The notes: a model not told the origin generated them from the letters alone. A DNA stretch of 64,000 nucleotides from Christiangramia bathymodioli (GCA_009735695.1 SRSL01000002.1:115229-179228), one strand, 5' to 3'; positions 51,780 to 61,191 are shown, numbered from the stretch's first letter. Translations and numbers: made by a program.

Positions 51780-52535
51780 CTACTTCAGCTGATTGTATAT
51801 TAAAAGGATTCCGCTAATTACCATCAGGGTGATCAATAATTTTCGGAAGGTGCTGCTTTTCATTTTCGACAGGAACTTCTTTCCGATGATATTTCCGATA
51901 ACGGCTCCCAGCCCCAGGGTGATCCCGTAGATCCATAATTCAGCATACAAAAGGCCAAAAAAGGCATAGCTTCCAATTTGAGAAATTCCGAGGAAAAAGG
52001 AATTGACCGTTTTGGTGGCGATCAGTTCCTCCTTATCAAGTCCTGAATTGAGATAGAACGGATTCAGAATAGGGCCAAGCGCGCCGATTATGGTGCCCAG
52101 CAAGGATACTATAAAGCCCAGCGGAATAAAATACCAGAGCTTAACCGGGAATGATTGTTCTTTTTTTCCGAATCTGTACTGAAATATGGTGCTTATCAGA
52201 AATAGTCCTACCAGGATCTGAAGCCAGCCTGCATTCACTTTTACAAAGAACCAGCCAGCTATCCAGGCGCCCAACATGGCTGCCGGTACATAATACCAGA
52301 ATACCTTCCAGTTGATGTGTTTCCAGAAAATGATCAACCGGGCCGGTCTTCCTATAAAGGTTCCCAGGTTGAGTACAGGCGCTGTTTTGGTCGTGCCAAT
52401 GAGGAAATTCAGAAAAGGAACCAGGATCAGCGCACCGCCGCCACCAGAAATGGTCGAAATTACAAAGGCAACTATTCCGGCAATAAAGAGAATGAATAGA
52501 TAAAGTATGTTGATATCCTGAAAAATTTCGGCCAT
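51780..52535 (-). CDS. TauE/SafE family membrane permease
   Basis: A 251-residue protein with seven to eight membrane helices and the two-repeat layout of the TauE/SafE family: VAFVISTISGGGGALILVPFLNFLIG in the first half and FIVSLLGTIIGALGPILNPFYL in the second. Members export sulfite, sulfoacetate or other organic acids. In an organism that may make sulfonolipids, a sulfonate or sulfite substrate is an attractive idea, but this gene is 45 kb from the candidate lipid genes. It lies 10 bases downstream of the GNAT gene. Confidence 0.87.
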   Translation of the reverse strand: MAEIFQDINILYLFILFIAGIVAFVISTISGGGGALILVPFLNFLIGTTKTAPVLNLGTFIGRPARLIIFWKHINWKVFWYYVPAAMLGAWIAGWFFVKVNAGWLQILVGLFLISTIFQYRFGKKEQSFPVKLWYFIPLGFIVSLLGTIIGALGPILNPFYLNSGLDKEELIATKTVNSFFLGISQIGSYAFFGLLYAELWIYGITLGLGAVIGNIIGKKFLSKMKSSTFRKLLITLMVISGILLIYNQLK

Positions 52536-52545
52536 ATACCTGATT

Positions 52546-53034
52546 TTAATCGATTCCTGTTAGTTTGCTTCGTCTTTCAAAGATGAGCGTATCTCGCCAG
52601 ATACCATCGAGTTTGGCTATTTTTTCTCTTCTGCCCAGCAATCGAAAACCATGTTTTTGATGCAGCCTGATGGTGGCTTCGTTTTCAGGAAAGACACTGG
52701 AAAATAGTGTCCATATCCCATTTTCTTCAGACGAGCTTATAAGTGCTGCCATAAGTGCTGAGCCGATGCCTTTTCCTGAATGTTTTGGATGTATATAGAT
52801 GCTCACCTCGGCCACACCTCTATAGACTTCCCGTTTTGAAAAAGGCGTTATGGCCGCCCAGCCATGTAACTGGTCATTCTCAAAATATCCCAGCCTGGAA
52901 TGAGTGTGAAATTTCTCGTTCCATTCCTTCCATTCAGGAACCCTGGTTTCGAAAGTCGCGTGTCTGGTCTGTAAACCAAAGCCATAAATTTCGAGTACCT
53001 GCGCGGCATTTTCATCTTTAATGAATCTAATCAT
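52546..53034 (-). CDS. GNAT family N-acetyltransferase (phosphinothricin acetyltransferase-like)
   Basis: A 162-residue acetyltransferase. The acetyl-CoA loop is in IHPKHSGKGIGSALMAALI, preceded by AEVSIYI. N-terminal ETRVPEWKEWNEKFHTHSRLGYFEN and C-terminal ENEATIRLHQKHGFRLLGRREKIAKLDGIWRDT (about 115-148) match the PAT/YncA group that acetylates phosphinothricin or methionine sulfoximine-like amines. It is cytoplasmic. Its ATG abuts the stop of the DUF1853 gene, so the two are co-transcribed; the physiological substrate is unknown. Confidence 0.88.
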   Translation of the reverse strand: MIRFIKDENAAQVLEIYGFGLQTRHATFETRVPEWKEWNEKFHTHSRLGYFENDQLHGWAAITPFSKREVYRGVAEVSIYIHPKHSGKGIGSALMAALISSSEENGIWTLFSSVFPENEATIRLHQKHGFRLLGRREKIAKLDGIWRDTLIFERRSKLTGID

Positions 53035-53865
53035 TTACCACCAAACTATAAAAAAACGAATATAGGAGGTTTTGGTTTTCATCCACACCAGCGGTGATTT
53101 CTTTTTGCTGAAAAGAATTTCAACCTGCTCCTTAAATTCCTGATAGGACATCCAGTTTGAATTGGCTGAGGGATGACTGGACCAGAAGATCTTTTTTGGC
53201 GTATGAAATAAGTTTTCGCGTACGTTCCATTTCAGAAAATTATTCCAGCTGATCCATTTTCCACATTTGCAGGCTGGATTCAGTAAACCAGATTCAGGTT
53301 CAGAATCTTCCGGGTAAAAAAGCTGAGCTTTAAAACACAATTGTTGTTCGATATCCTTTGGTTTCAGATCATGGGCTGAAAGATAGGTACGGCACGCCTC
53401 ATCAAACAGCAATGGGAATTGCCTGTTTTTTAATTTGTTTATTTTTTCAGGCAGACTATCCCTTCGGTTTGGACCTATATATCTTTCTATTTCTTCCTGA
53501 AAATTCTTATCGTAAACGTATAATTTATAGACCAATTCAATATGAAGAGGTTTGGAATGTTCTTTATCATAGACTAGAAAGTCCAGTTCCCCGATAGTCC
53601 TTTTTTCATGGATCACCTGGATATTGGACGCGATGAGCTCATATCTTTTAGAATATTGAATGGCCAGTTTAAAAAAGCTTTCCATGCGTTTGCCTAAAAC
53701 CGAAATACGAGGATGATCCAGGCTTTGCAGCTCATTTATCAGCTCATCGCTGAGCTCTATCTTCGGAAATTCAAAAACCGGAAAACCGGGATCTTCCTGC
53801 TGTTCAAAAATATCAGGAGTGCTTAAAAATCCTTTGAATTGATCTACAATGCCTGGTTCCTCCAA
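53035..53865 (-). CDS. DUF1853 family protein
   Basis: A 276-residue protein of unknown function. Features that fit DUF1853 are SVLGKRMESFFKLAIQYS, a nuclease-like core IGELDFLVYDKEHSKPLHIELVYKLYVYD (acidic and lysine residues spaced as in PD-(D/E)XK folds) and a C-terminal half with CKCGKWISWNNFLKW. The possible restriction-like fold is my reading of the D...E-x-K spacing and should be treated with caution. It begins 28 bases downstream of the GyrI-like gene and abuts the GNAT gene. Confidence 0.75.
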   Translation of the reverse strand: MEEPGIVDQFKGFLSTPDIFEQQEDPGFPVFEFPKIELSDELINELQSLDHPRISVLGKRMESFFKLAIQYSKRYELIASNIQVIHEKRTIGELDFLVYDKEHSKPLHIELVYKLYVYDKNFQEEIERYIGPNRRDSLPEKINKLKNRQFPLLFDEACRTYLSAHDLKPKDIEQQLCFKAQLFYPEDSEPESGLLNPACKCGKWISWNNFLKWNVRENLFHTPKKIFWSSHPSANSNWMSYQEFKEQVEILFSKKKSPLVWMKTKTSYIRFFIVWW

Positions 53866-53893
53866 ATTTTAGGTATTTAAGAACTTTCGGACC

Positions 53894-54382
53894 TTATTTT
53901 TCCCTGATGGGAATATAGATATGCTCCTTGCTTTCCGGATTTTCGGGACCTTTATAATCCTTGCCCATCACCTCGAAATGAGGCCGGTCCTCCAGTTCAT
54001 ATCTGGAATTCGGAAGCCACTCTCCAAAAATGGCCTGCGCTGTTTCAGCAAATTTCTTGGAGGTGCCTTCATGTATAAAAACGGCATATTTTCCAGCCGG
54101 GATCTTCATGCCCTGTAAGCCCTCCGGTAATTCTGAAAGATCTTTTACCTCCATAGCAGCCCATTTTTCAAAAACCGATTGTGAATTGAACTGACCTTCT
54201 ATGAATCCGTCGTCATAAACCTGCACGGAATAAAGATCATTGGATTTGGCATTTTTGATCTGGTCTTTATTCTTCATAAAGCGTTTCCAGAGAATTCCTG
54301 TTTTATCGTCGGCCAGGCTGGTGTGCAGGCTAATCCCGACTAATTCCTTGGATTCTATATCGACTATTTCTGGTTCTTTCAT
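53894..54382 (-). CDS. GyrI-like / AraC effector-binding domain protein
   Basis: A 162-residue stand-alone effector-binding domain (SHS2 repeat fold). It has the family's curved-sheet pattern: VDIESKELVGISLHTSL, then SVQVYDDGFIEGQF, LQGMKIPAGKYAVFIHEG and the substrate-site region AIFGEWLPNSRYELEDRPHFEVMG near the end, closing with HIYIPIREK. Relatives bind or hydrolyse hydrophobic compounds or bind gyrase; no DNA-binding domain is present. It begins 7 bases after the DPP IV stop on the same strand. Confidence 0.85.
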   Translation of the reverse strand: MKEPEIVDIESKELVGISLHTSLADDKTGILWKRFMKNKDQIKNAKSNDLYSVQVYDDGFIEGQFNSQSVFEKWAAMEVKDLSELPEGLQGMKIPAGKYAVFIHEGTSKKFAETAQAIFGEWLPNSRYELEDRPHFEVMGKDYKGPENPESKEHIYIPIREK

Positions 54383-54388
54383 AGGTTT

Positions 54389-56566
54389 TTAGTTTGAAGG
54401 ATCTATCACGAAATCTTCGGGTGGAGTAGCCCCCATCAGGTGTTCTACAAAGTAATCCCAGCGCCGTCTCATCATATAATAAGTGTCTTTTCCGAAGCCA
54501 TGACGGGCGTGCGGGAAAATGATAAGATCGAAATCCTTATTCGCTTCGATAAGCGCATCTATCATCAGGTAGGTATTGTAAGGAGGTACATTGTCATCCA
54601 TAGCGCCGTGGGCGAGCATCAGCTTTCCTTCAAGGTTAGCGGCCAGGTTCTGATTGGCCTGTTTTTCATAGTTGGAAACGCCTTCTGCATCTTTTTCTAA
54701 CAGTCCTATATAACGCTCACCCCAGTCGTCTTCGTAATTCCGGTTATCATGGTTTCCAGATTCTGAAATACCCACCTTGTAGAATTCAGGATATTTGAAC
54801 ATGGCGGCTGCCGTGGCAAAGCCTCCACCGGAATGACCCCAGATGCCAACATGGTCGAGATCCATATACGGATATTTTTCTGCGAGTTGTTTGATGCCAG
54901 AGATCTGGTCTTCTAGCGTATTATCGGCCATATTCCCGTAGCAGGCATCGTGGAAAGATTTGGAGCGATCTGGATTACAGGTTCCGTCGATTACCACCAC
55001 CACAAAACCGAGTTCAGCCAGGGCCTGGTGGTCGCGACGGGAAGGGTAGAAGGAGCGGCTACCAACTCCGCCTCCCTGCGGTCCGGGATAGACATAATTT
55101 ACAACAGGGTATTTCTTCGATTTGTCCAGGTGAGTAGGGGTGAACATGAGCCCGTATAGATCCCATTTGCCATCCCTTGATTTTACAGTGACTGGTTTTG
55201 GTGCTTTCCAGCCTATGGCTTTTAATCTTGAGATATCGGCTTTTTCCAGGGTGTTAATCAGTTTTCCTTTCATATTTCGCAGCTCGGCCACGTTAGGAAC
55301 ATCGGGCTGGGAATAATTGTCGACGAAGTATTCCTCATCTGGAGAAATGGAAACTGAATGATTCCCGTCTTCAGGAGTTAACAATCTTAGGTTCTTTCCG
55401 TTGAAATCAATGCTGTAAAAATGACTAAAATACGGGTCGCGGCCTTCTTCCCGACCATTAGCCATAAAATAGAGCTTGCGATCTTTTTCATTTACCAATT
55501 TTAACTGGGTAACCACAAAATCACCTTTTGTGATCTGGTTCTTAAAATCACCTGTTTTAGAATCGTAGAGATAAAGATGTCCCCAGTCATCTCGTTCAGA
55601 ATACCAGATGATCTCATTAGAATCTGAAAGAAATCTCCAGTTGATGGCGCCCTGACCAGATTCATACTGGGTTGCAACCTTTTCCTCGAAAACTTCCCTT
55701 ACCGCACCGGTTTCAGCATCGGCAATGCGCATTTTGGCGCTTTTATGATCGCGGGAACTGGAAACAAAAGCCAGTTGTTTAGAATCCTTACTCCATTGGT
55801 TGTCATCGAAAGCTCCGCTACAGGAAATGTCGTCACAAAGCGTTCCCCTCCTGGGATCGGCTGGAATTTGCATGGGTACCACCTTCGGCTCTTCGGTATG
55901 AATTATAACTCTCTCAATTTTGATGACTTCCTCATCGCCTGGAAGAGGGTATTTCCACTTCTGAAGTTCCGGGGAACCCACATTGGTAGTGACCAGGTAC
56001 ATATCATTTACATGTCGCTGGTCCTGCCGGTATGTGGCTATCTTTTTAGAATCGGGAGACCAAAGGAGGATAGGTTTGTCGCTTTTTCTCCAGCCGGCAT
56101 TGTCTGTAGCATAGCCATAATTTTCCTGTCCGTCAAAAGTAAGCTGGGTACTGTCACCACTTTTGAGGTCTCTCATCCAAAGATTCCAGTCCTTAATAAA
56201 AGCGGCTTTTTCCCCATTGGGAGACACGACTTCCGTCCAGGTGGTAGCTGGGCTTGTCTGAGCAGTGGTCGCTCCGGCCATTTGCATGATCTCATCTTCG
56301 GAACCTGCAATTTGTTTAGTTCCCGATTTAGGATCTACCAGCACATAGCTGTCGTTGCCATTTTCAGAAACCTTATACCAGAACTGTCCGTTTTTTAACC
56401 AGTTCGGGCTAACATAACTTTTATCTACCAGGTCTCGGGTATTGAAACTAAGGAAACGGGTGGCTTTTTCATAATCTTCTGTACTAAGATTTTCTCTTCC
56501 AGTTTGCGCATTAATAGTGTAACTACCCAGGAAACATAAAAAAAGGATTTTGAGGCTCTTTTTCAT
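54389..56566 (-). CDS. Dipeptidyl-peptidase IV family serine peptidase
   Basis: A 725-residue secreted S9B peptidase releasing N-terminal X-Pro dipeptides. The signal peptide is MKKSLKILFLCFLGSYTINA. A beta-propeller (about 90-480, with repeats such as ILLWSPDSKKIATYR and NEIIWYSERDDWGHLYLY) precedes the hydrolase domain. The nucleophile lies in GIWGHSGGGFATAAAM, the aspartate in LAHGAMDDNVPPYNTYL and the histidine in FPHARHGFGKD. In Bacteroidota such enzymes are periplasmic and finish peptide breakdown. It is the first of a minus-strand set leading to the GyrI-like gene. Confidence 0.93.
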   Translation of the reverse strand: MKKSLKILFLCFLGSYTINAQTGRENLSTEDYEKATRFLSFNTRDLVDKSYVSPNWLKNGQFWYKVSENGNDSYVLVDPKSGTKQIAGSEDEIMQMAGATTAQTSPATTWTEVVSPNGEKAAFIKDWNLWMRDLKSGDSTQLTFDGQENYGYATDNAGWRKSDKPILLWSPDSKKIATYRQDQRHVNDMYLVTTNVGSPELQKWKYPLPGDEEVIKIERVIIHTEEPKVVPMQIPADPRRGTLCDDISCSGAFDDNQWSKDSKQLAFVSSSRDHKSAKMRIADAETGAVREVFEEKVATQYESGQGAINWRFLSDSNEIIWYSERDDWGHLYLYDSKTGDFKNQITKGDFVVTQLKLVNEKDRKLYFMANGREEGRDPYFSHFYSIDFNGKNLRLLTPEDGNHSVSISPDEEYFVDNYSQPDVPNVAELRNMKGKLINTLEKADISRLKAIGWKAPKPVTVKSRDGKWDLYGLMFTPTHLDKSKKYPVVNYVYPGPQGGGVGSRSFYPSRRDHQALAELGFVVVVIDGTCNPDRSKSFHDACYGNMADNTLEDQISGIKQLAEKYPYMDLDHVGIWGHSGGGFATAAAMFKYPEFYKVGISESGNHDNRNYEDDWGERYIGLLEKDAEGVSNYEKQANQNLAANLEGKLMLAHGAMDDNVPPYNTYLMIDALIEANKDFDLIIFPHARHGFGKDTYYMMRRRWDYFVEHLMGATPPEDFVIDPSN

Positions 56567-56641
56567 GATATTTGTCGAATTTTTTCGAACTACAAGATAG
56601 GAAATTAAGGAAGCTTTTCAAGGTCTCCTGGCAGGCAGTTT

Positions 56642-57718
56642 CTAATCTTTTAGGTCGTAACAATCCATCCAGACCTCGTTCTTAGCCTTTAATCTGTTTT
56701 CAACCGGAGAATCGTATGTTATAAGTATCTTGCCTTCAGGCAGAAAGGCCATACCTTCAGCTTTATCAGCACCATGTTCCAATTCAGCACCCCTTGCGAC
56801 ATCAAATAAACGTTCGGGTTTATGGATCACACTTGAAGGTGAATCTGGCAAACCTCCTTCTATTTTGTAGATGCTTATAGTGCCGTCCAGATCCATCGTT
56901 GGCCCGGCGAGGAGGAAGAGATCTCCTTTTTTATCGATATTAAGCTCCCTGATGCCCATTCCCCTAAGATCAAGGAAATGCTTGCGGTAGAGTTTTTCTT
57001 CATCAGGCTTTTTTGCCAGCAGTAATTCCCCGTCGAATTCCTTACAACTTATTTCCAGGATCACGGCGAAACCATTCAGTACAGGTCCGCGGAGACCTAT
57101 AAATATCCGGCCCTGGTGTACCGCCAGACCTTCAATATCAAACCCATTGTCCTTGCAGGGAATCATCATAAAGCGCTCCAGGTGTTTGTCCCTCAGGAGC
57201 GCATTGTGCAACTCGGTGCTGGTGGTGCCTCCTCTAAGCATTAATGGCCTGATCTTTTTTGAATCAAATTCGGCTTCTTTCATCAATTCAAAGCCTTCGG
57301 AAGTTTTTAGGCATGGGATACACCCCAGGCTGAAGCGGTTTTCGTCAATAGCTATTCTGCTTAAGGATTTCACCTGTTCTTCAACAGGGTCATCGGGAGA
57401 GGGAGAATCCCTTTTTATGCTCATACTTCCGCAGAACCAGAGAAAAGGTTCTTCATAAGCCAGGGCTTCCATGTCCACTTCCGAATCTTCTGAAGGCAGA
57501 TCGAAGAATTCGCTCAGTTCATAATGTTTATGTTCAGCATAAGCATTTTCAGTTTTAGTTAGGCGTTCGATCCCGGCATCTTCATCGTAACTCAACCAGA
57601 GATTGTTTTCGGTAGCCAGGCAACTGGAGATTTCGGTACAGAGATCATCCAGGTTGGGATATTCCTTATCGAATTGAAGGAGACATCGATCGGCGGGTTT
57701 TTTATGACTGGGCTTCAT
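56642..57718 (-). CDS. DUF3616 family protein
   Basis: A 358-residue protein whose repeat-rich sheet pattern suggests a beta-propeller. Markers of DUF3616 are NDGFDIEGLAVHQGRIFIGLRGPVLNG-like spacing (about 190-215), LDLRGMGIRELNIDKKGDLFLLAGPTMDLDG (about 250-280), and a final KAEGMAFLPEGKILITYDSP. There is no signal peptide, so it is cytoplasmic. The function is unknown. It begins right after a minus-strand terminator and thus has its own promoter, which I could not pick out with confidence. Confidence 0.8.
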   Translation of the reverse strand: MKPSHKKPADRCLLQFDKEYPNLDDLCTEISSCLATENNLWLSYDEDAGIERLTKTENAYAEHKHYELSEFFDLPSEDSEVDMEALAYEEPFLWFCGSMSIKRDSPSPDDPVEEQVKSLSRIAIDENRFSLGCIPCLKTSEGFELMKEAEFDSKKIRPLMLRGGTTSTELHNALLRDKHLERFMMIPCKDNGFDIEGLAVHQGRIFIGLRGPVLNGFAVILEISCKEFDGELLLAKKPDEEKLYRKHFLDLRGMGIRELNIDKKGDLFLLAGPTMDLDGTISIYKIEGGLPDSPSSVIHKPERLFDVARGAELEHGADKAEGMAFLPEGKILITYDSPVENRLKAKNEVWMDCYDLKD

Positions 57719-57749
57719 GCTGATTTTTATTTCAATTTAGGCAGAACCA

Positions 57750-57780
57750 GGGAATAAAAAAAGCCCCACGCGGGGCTTTA
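57750..57780 (-). terminator. Minus-strand terminator downstream of the 43-residue ORF
   Basis: Read on the minus strand: AAAGCCCCGCG / TGGGGCTTT followed by six or more T. It ends a transcript coming from about 57.9 kb and lies just before the DUF3616 start. Confidence 0.85.
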
Positions 57781-57809
57781 TGATGTTTTTGACTGATGAC
57801 GAAGATCTT

Positions 57810-57941
57810 TTAATTCAGGTTGATGATAGGATGATGATTGATCTTTCCTGCTGAAATCCGGATGTGTTGCCAGGCTCTTCGACCTCCTTTGGCCGGATTC
57901 CTATTTTCGAAATCCCGGTTGATGATGTTCAGGTATTCCAT
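57810..57941 (-). CDS. 43-residue hypothetical protein with its own terminator
   Basis: A frame from ATG at 57941 to TAA at 57810-57812. The product reads MEYLNIINRDFENRNPAKG, then GRRAWQHIRISAGKINHHP and a short hydrophobic end. It is basic, with no signal peptide. A clear rho-independent terminator begins 30 bases after the stop, which shows that something is transcribed here; the frame is the only one I see. It might instead be a small RNA. The rest of 57942-58094 is AT-rich, and I see nothing further in it. Confidence 0.4.
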   Translation of the reverse strand: MEYLNIINRDFENRNPAKGGRRAWQHIRISAGKINHHPIINLN

Positions 57942-58094
57942 TTTTTTAATTATTGATTGACACTCTAATGACGAAGCTGAAAGCAACTTGTTACAGTTCC
58001 ATTAAAATTTTTCCATCAAAATTCATTTTTTTCTGATTTTGCCTTTTTACTGGCCTGTTTCAGAATAATAATATCTTTACCCAAATTTCAGAAT

Positions 58095-58883
58095 TTGTTC
58101 AGAAAACGATTTTACTATTTTATAAGGATACAATATCTTGGATACCGGCTGCATGGCTGGCAAAAGCAACCCGATGTAAAAACGGTGGAAGGCCTTATCA
58201 CTAAAACCCTGGGCTGGGTAATGCCAGATGCCAAATTTAAAATTCTTGGAACCAGCCGTACCGACGCCATGGTTTCAGCAGAGGAATCGGCTTTTGAATT
58301 GTTCGTGGACCATGAACCGCTCGCAGATCTCGATGGGTTTTTAAAGCTTTTTAATAAGAACCTCCCGCAAGACATCAGGGCGTTGGAGATCGAGGAAGTT
58401 GATAAGGATTTTAATATTATTCAGAATTCAAAGACCAAAGAATACGCCTACCTTTTTTGTAATTCTGAAAAGTTTCATCCTTTTTGCGCGCCTTTTATGG
58501 CCAATTTTCAGGAAGAGCTGGATATCGATAAGATGAAGGAAGGTGCAAAATTGTTCCAGGGAGTTCATAATTTCAGAAATTACTGTGTGAGAGTTTCAGA
58601 AAAAAGCACTTTTGAACGGGAAATGCTCACATCTGAAATAGTCGAAAATGATGTGTATACCGCTAATTTTTTTCCGGATAAATCATTTATTTTCAATATT
58701 CATGCTTCCGGATTTTTAAGACACCAGGTGCGGCTGATGATGGGAGCGATGGTATTACTTGGTCGCGGTGAATTCAGCCTGGACGATATCAAAAAAAGCC
58801 TGAAACCTGAGAACAGGGAATACCAGATGGATTACCTGGCGCCTGCCTCGGGACTTATCCTGAAAAGGATCGAATTCGATTAA
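58095..58883 (+). CDS. TruA-like tRNA pseudouridine synthase
   Basis: A 262-residue member of the TruA family. The catalytic aspartate is D57 in LGTSRTDAMVSAEE, where standard TruA reads GRTDxGVHA, so the motif is diverged. KTKEYAYLF supplies the usual second-domain segment, ASGFLRHQVRLMMGAMVLLGRG is the conserved RNA-binding helix and APASGLILKRI the C-terminal mark. The start is a TTG at 58095: no in-frame ATG lies nearby upstream, and the family's FRIQYLG-like opening begins at once. It may be a paralogue with a different RNA target from the main TruA. Confidence 0.85.
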   Translation: MFRKRFYYFIRIQYLGYRLHGWQKQPDVKTVEGLITKTLGWVMPDAKFKILGTSRTDAMVSAEESAFELFVDHEPLADLDGFLKLFNKNLPQDIRALEIEEVDKDFNIIQNSKTKEYAYLFCNSEKFHPFCAPFMANFQEELDIDKMKEGAKLFQGVHNFRNYCVRVSEKSTFEREMLTSEIVENDVYTANFFPDKSFIFNIHASGFLRHQVRLMMGAMVLLGRGEFSLDDIKKSLKPENREYQMDYLAPASGLILKRIEFD

Positions 58884-58925
58884 TGGTAAAGAAATTTATC
58901 ACAATTGGATAAAACGCCTATTTTT

Positions 58926-60023
58926 ATGAAAAAGCAATATTCTATGGTATTAAAACCATTGTCCCTTTTGAAACGGCCTAAAAATACCAAATCGGTGAAC
59001 CAGATCCCTGGTACCATGACCTACGTGGGGCATAAGGAAGCCGCCCAGACCCAGCTGGATGTGATCGATTACAACCAGGAACATTATGAGCGGTATAAAT
59101 CTACTACGGTAGAGGATGCCTTCAATTTCGTGGACGAAGACCGAATTACCTGGTTCAATGTTGATGGTCTAAGTGATGTGGAAGAGATCAAAAAGATTGG
59201 GGAGTATTATGAACTTCACCCGCTGGTGATGGAAGATATCGTGAATACGGGTCAGCGGCCTAAGATCGAGGTTTATCAGGATTATCTATTTATCGTTGCC
59301 AAAATGCTTTATCATAAAGATGGGAATATCGAGAACGAGCATATTAGCATGATCGTTGGTCGCAATTATTTACTCACTTTCCAGGAAGCCGATGGGGATG
59401 TGTTTGATCCGGTAAGGGAGCGATTGGAAACCGCCACTGGTAGAATTCGGGGTAGATCGGCTGATTACCTGATGTTCGCTTTGCTGGATTCCATTATCGA
59501 TAATTATTTCCTGGTGATCGATGATATGAGCGATCGTATAGAAAGACTGGAAGAAAGCCTGTTCATAGACAAACCCAATGACAATATCACGCTTGAGATT
59601 CAGCAATTAAAAAGGACGATATTGAGGATTCGTAGATCGGTATTTCCATTAAGGGAAGTGGTTCAGCGACTTGAAAAGCTGAATAACGGCCTTATCCAGG
59701 AAAAGACCATAAATTATATCCAGGATCTGAGCGACCATATCGTGCAGATATCTGAAAACATCGATATTTACCGGGAAATGATCTGGGGTTTGATGGACCT
59801 TTATATGACTACGATCAGCAACAAAATGAACGAGGTGATGAAGGTGCTTACCATTATGGCCAGTATCTTTATCCCGCTCACCTTTTTTGCCGGGATCTAT
59901 GGAATGAATTTCGAGTATATGCCAGAACTGGAGTGGAAGTACAGTTATTTTGTTCTCCTTGGCGTGATGGCGATCATATTTGTCTCGATGCTCTATTATT
60001 TTAAACGAAAAAAATGGCTGTAG
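58926..60023 (+). CDS. corA: CorA-type magnesium/cobalt channel
   Basis: A pentameric divalent-cation channel of the inner membrane, 365 residues from the ATG at 58926; a TTG seven codons upstream is less likely. A long cytoplasmic N-terminal domain (ITWFNVDGLSDVEEIKKIGEYYELHPLVMEDI, about 65-96) and a long stalk helix lead to two C-terminal membrane helices. The signature GMN lies in FFAGIYGMNFEYMPELEW between them, and the tail YYFKRKKW is basic as expected. Magnesium is the usual ion. Confidence 0.96.
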   Translation: MKKQYSMVLKPLSLLKRPKNTKSVNQIPGTMTYVGHKEAAQTQLDVIDYNQEHYERYKSTTVEDAFNFVDEDRITWFNVDGLSDVEEIKKIGEYYELHPLVMEDIVNTGQRPKIEVYQDYLFIVAKMLYHKDGNIENEHISMIVGRNYLLTFQEADGDVFDPVRERLETATGRIRGRSADYLMFALLDSIIDNYFLVIDDMSDRIERLEESLFIDKPNDNITLEIQQLKRTILRIRRSVFPLREVVQRLEKLNNGLIQEKTINYIQDLSDHIVQISENIDIYREMIWGLMDLYMTTISNKMNEVMKVLTIMASIFIPLTFFAGIYGMNFEYMPELEWKYSYFVLLGVMAIIFVSMLYYFKRKKWL

Positions 60024-60039
60024 GTTCAAAGATTATACT

Positions 60040-61191
60040 ATGAATAATAAAAGGCATATCTGTTTGATTGTAAGTTTAATAATTGGTTCAGTAGTTTACC
60101 CGCAAATGAAAAAAGAGGTTCTTCAGGATTCCATCCATAGAATGTACGTGGGCACCTATACCAAAAAGGAAGGACACGTAGACGGAAAAGCCAAGGGCAT
60201 CTATTTGCTTAACCAGCATTCTTCCAACGGAAAGCTGGATTTTGTAAATACCGCTGCAGAGATCGTTAATCCTTCTTTCGTCAAGGTGGGGAAGCAGGGG
60301 AAATATGTCTATGCAGTGAGTGAATTAGGTCCGGCAGACGGAAGTACCGGTTTTGTGCATTCCTTCGAGATACAGCCCGATGGAAATCTGAAGAGTATTG
60401 GGAAGCTTCCTACCGGCGGCCTGGCGCCCTGCCATATTGCTCTGGATCGTTCAGGCAAATATGCTTTCGTGAGCAATTATCTGGGTGGGGTTGTAATGGT
60501 TTATAAAACCGGAGAGAATGGGGCTCTCGTCCAATCCCAGGAAATTAAGCTCGAAAACCCTGAAAAGGCTAATGCTCATTCTGTGAAAATAAGCAGGGAC
60601 AACCGTTATGCCTATATTGCAGATCTTGGTAATGATAGGATCTGGATCTACACTCTCAACTCAAAATCCGGCGAGCTGGAACCTCATTCCCAAAACTTTG
60701 TTCAGCTTGGAAAAGGAGCGGGACCAAGACATCTGAGCATGGGGAAAAATGGGAATTATGCCTATTCCATCAATGAGCTGAACAGCACGGTAACTGTGTT
60801 TAAAATTTTGAAAGATGGTGGACTGGAAGTGATACAGGCCATCAGTTCGCTACCGGCGTCTTACCAGAGTAAAAATTCAGCGGCCGATATTCATATTCAT
60901 CCTAACGGAAAATTTCTGTATGTGTCTAACCGGGGCCATAACAGTATTGCGGGATATGAGATCGACCCCGGAACCGGGATGTTAAGCAGGATCGAGATCG
61001 CACCTATCGCAGGCAAAACTCCCCGAAATTTTGCGATCGCGCCCTCAGGAAGGTATTTATATGCGGCCAGCCAGGATACCGGGAATATTTCAATTTTTGA
61101 GATTAGTCAGAAAAGTGGAAAGTTAAAGATTCAGCCATCGGTATTCGAAATTCCCACTCCGGTTTGCCTGGAATTCACAAAATCGTATTGA
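60040..61191 (+). CDS. Secreted lactonase family protein (6-phosphogluconolactonase-like beta-propeller)
   Basis: A 383-residue seven-bladed propeller of the lactonase family (PF10282 type). The start is the ATG at 60040, giving a signal-like N-terminus (MNNKRHICLIVSLIIGSVVYPQ); an upstream in-frame ATG at 59980 lies inside corA. Repeats such as FVKVGKQGKYVYAVSE, CHIALDRSGKYAFVSNYLGG, HSVKISRDNRYAYIADLGNDRIW and DIHIHPNGKFLYVSNRGHNSI are diagnostic. Cytoplasmic YbhE/Pgl hydrolyses 6-phosphogluconolactone; an exported copy suggests another sugar lactone in the periplasm. Confidence 0.87.
   Translation: MNNKRHICLIVSLIIGSVVYPQMKKEVLQDSIHRMYVGTYTKKEGHVDGKAKGIYLLNQHSSNGKLDFVNTAAEIVNPSFVKVGKQGKYVYAVSELGPADGSTGFVHSFEIQPDGNLKSIGKLPTGGLAPCHIALDRSGKYAFVSNYLGGVVMVYKTGENGALVQSQEIKLENPEKANAHSVKISRDNRYAYIADLGNDRIWIYTLNSKSGELEPHSQNFVQLGKGAGPRHLSMGKNGNYAYSINELNSTVTVFKILKDGGLEVIQAISSLPASYQSKNSAADIHIHPNGKFLYVSNRGHNSIAGYEIDPGTGMLSRIEIAPIAGKTPRNFAIAPSGRYLYAASQDTGNISIFEISQKSGKLKIQPSVFEIPTPVCLEFTKSY

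Noticed and set aside
59980-60039. Longer start for the lactonase gene
   Set aside because: It lies within the 3' end of corA in another frame and would put 20 residues ahead of a signal peptide.
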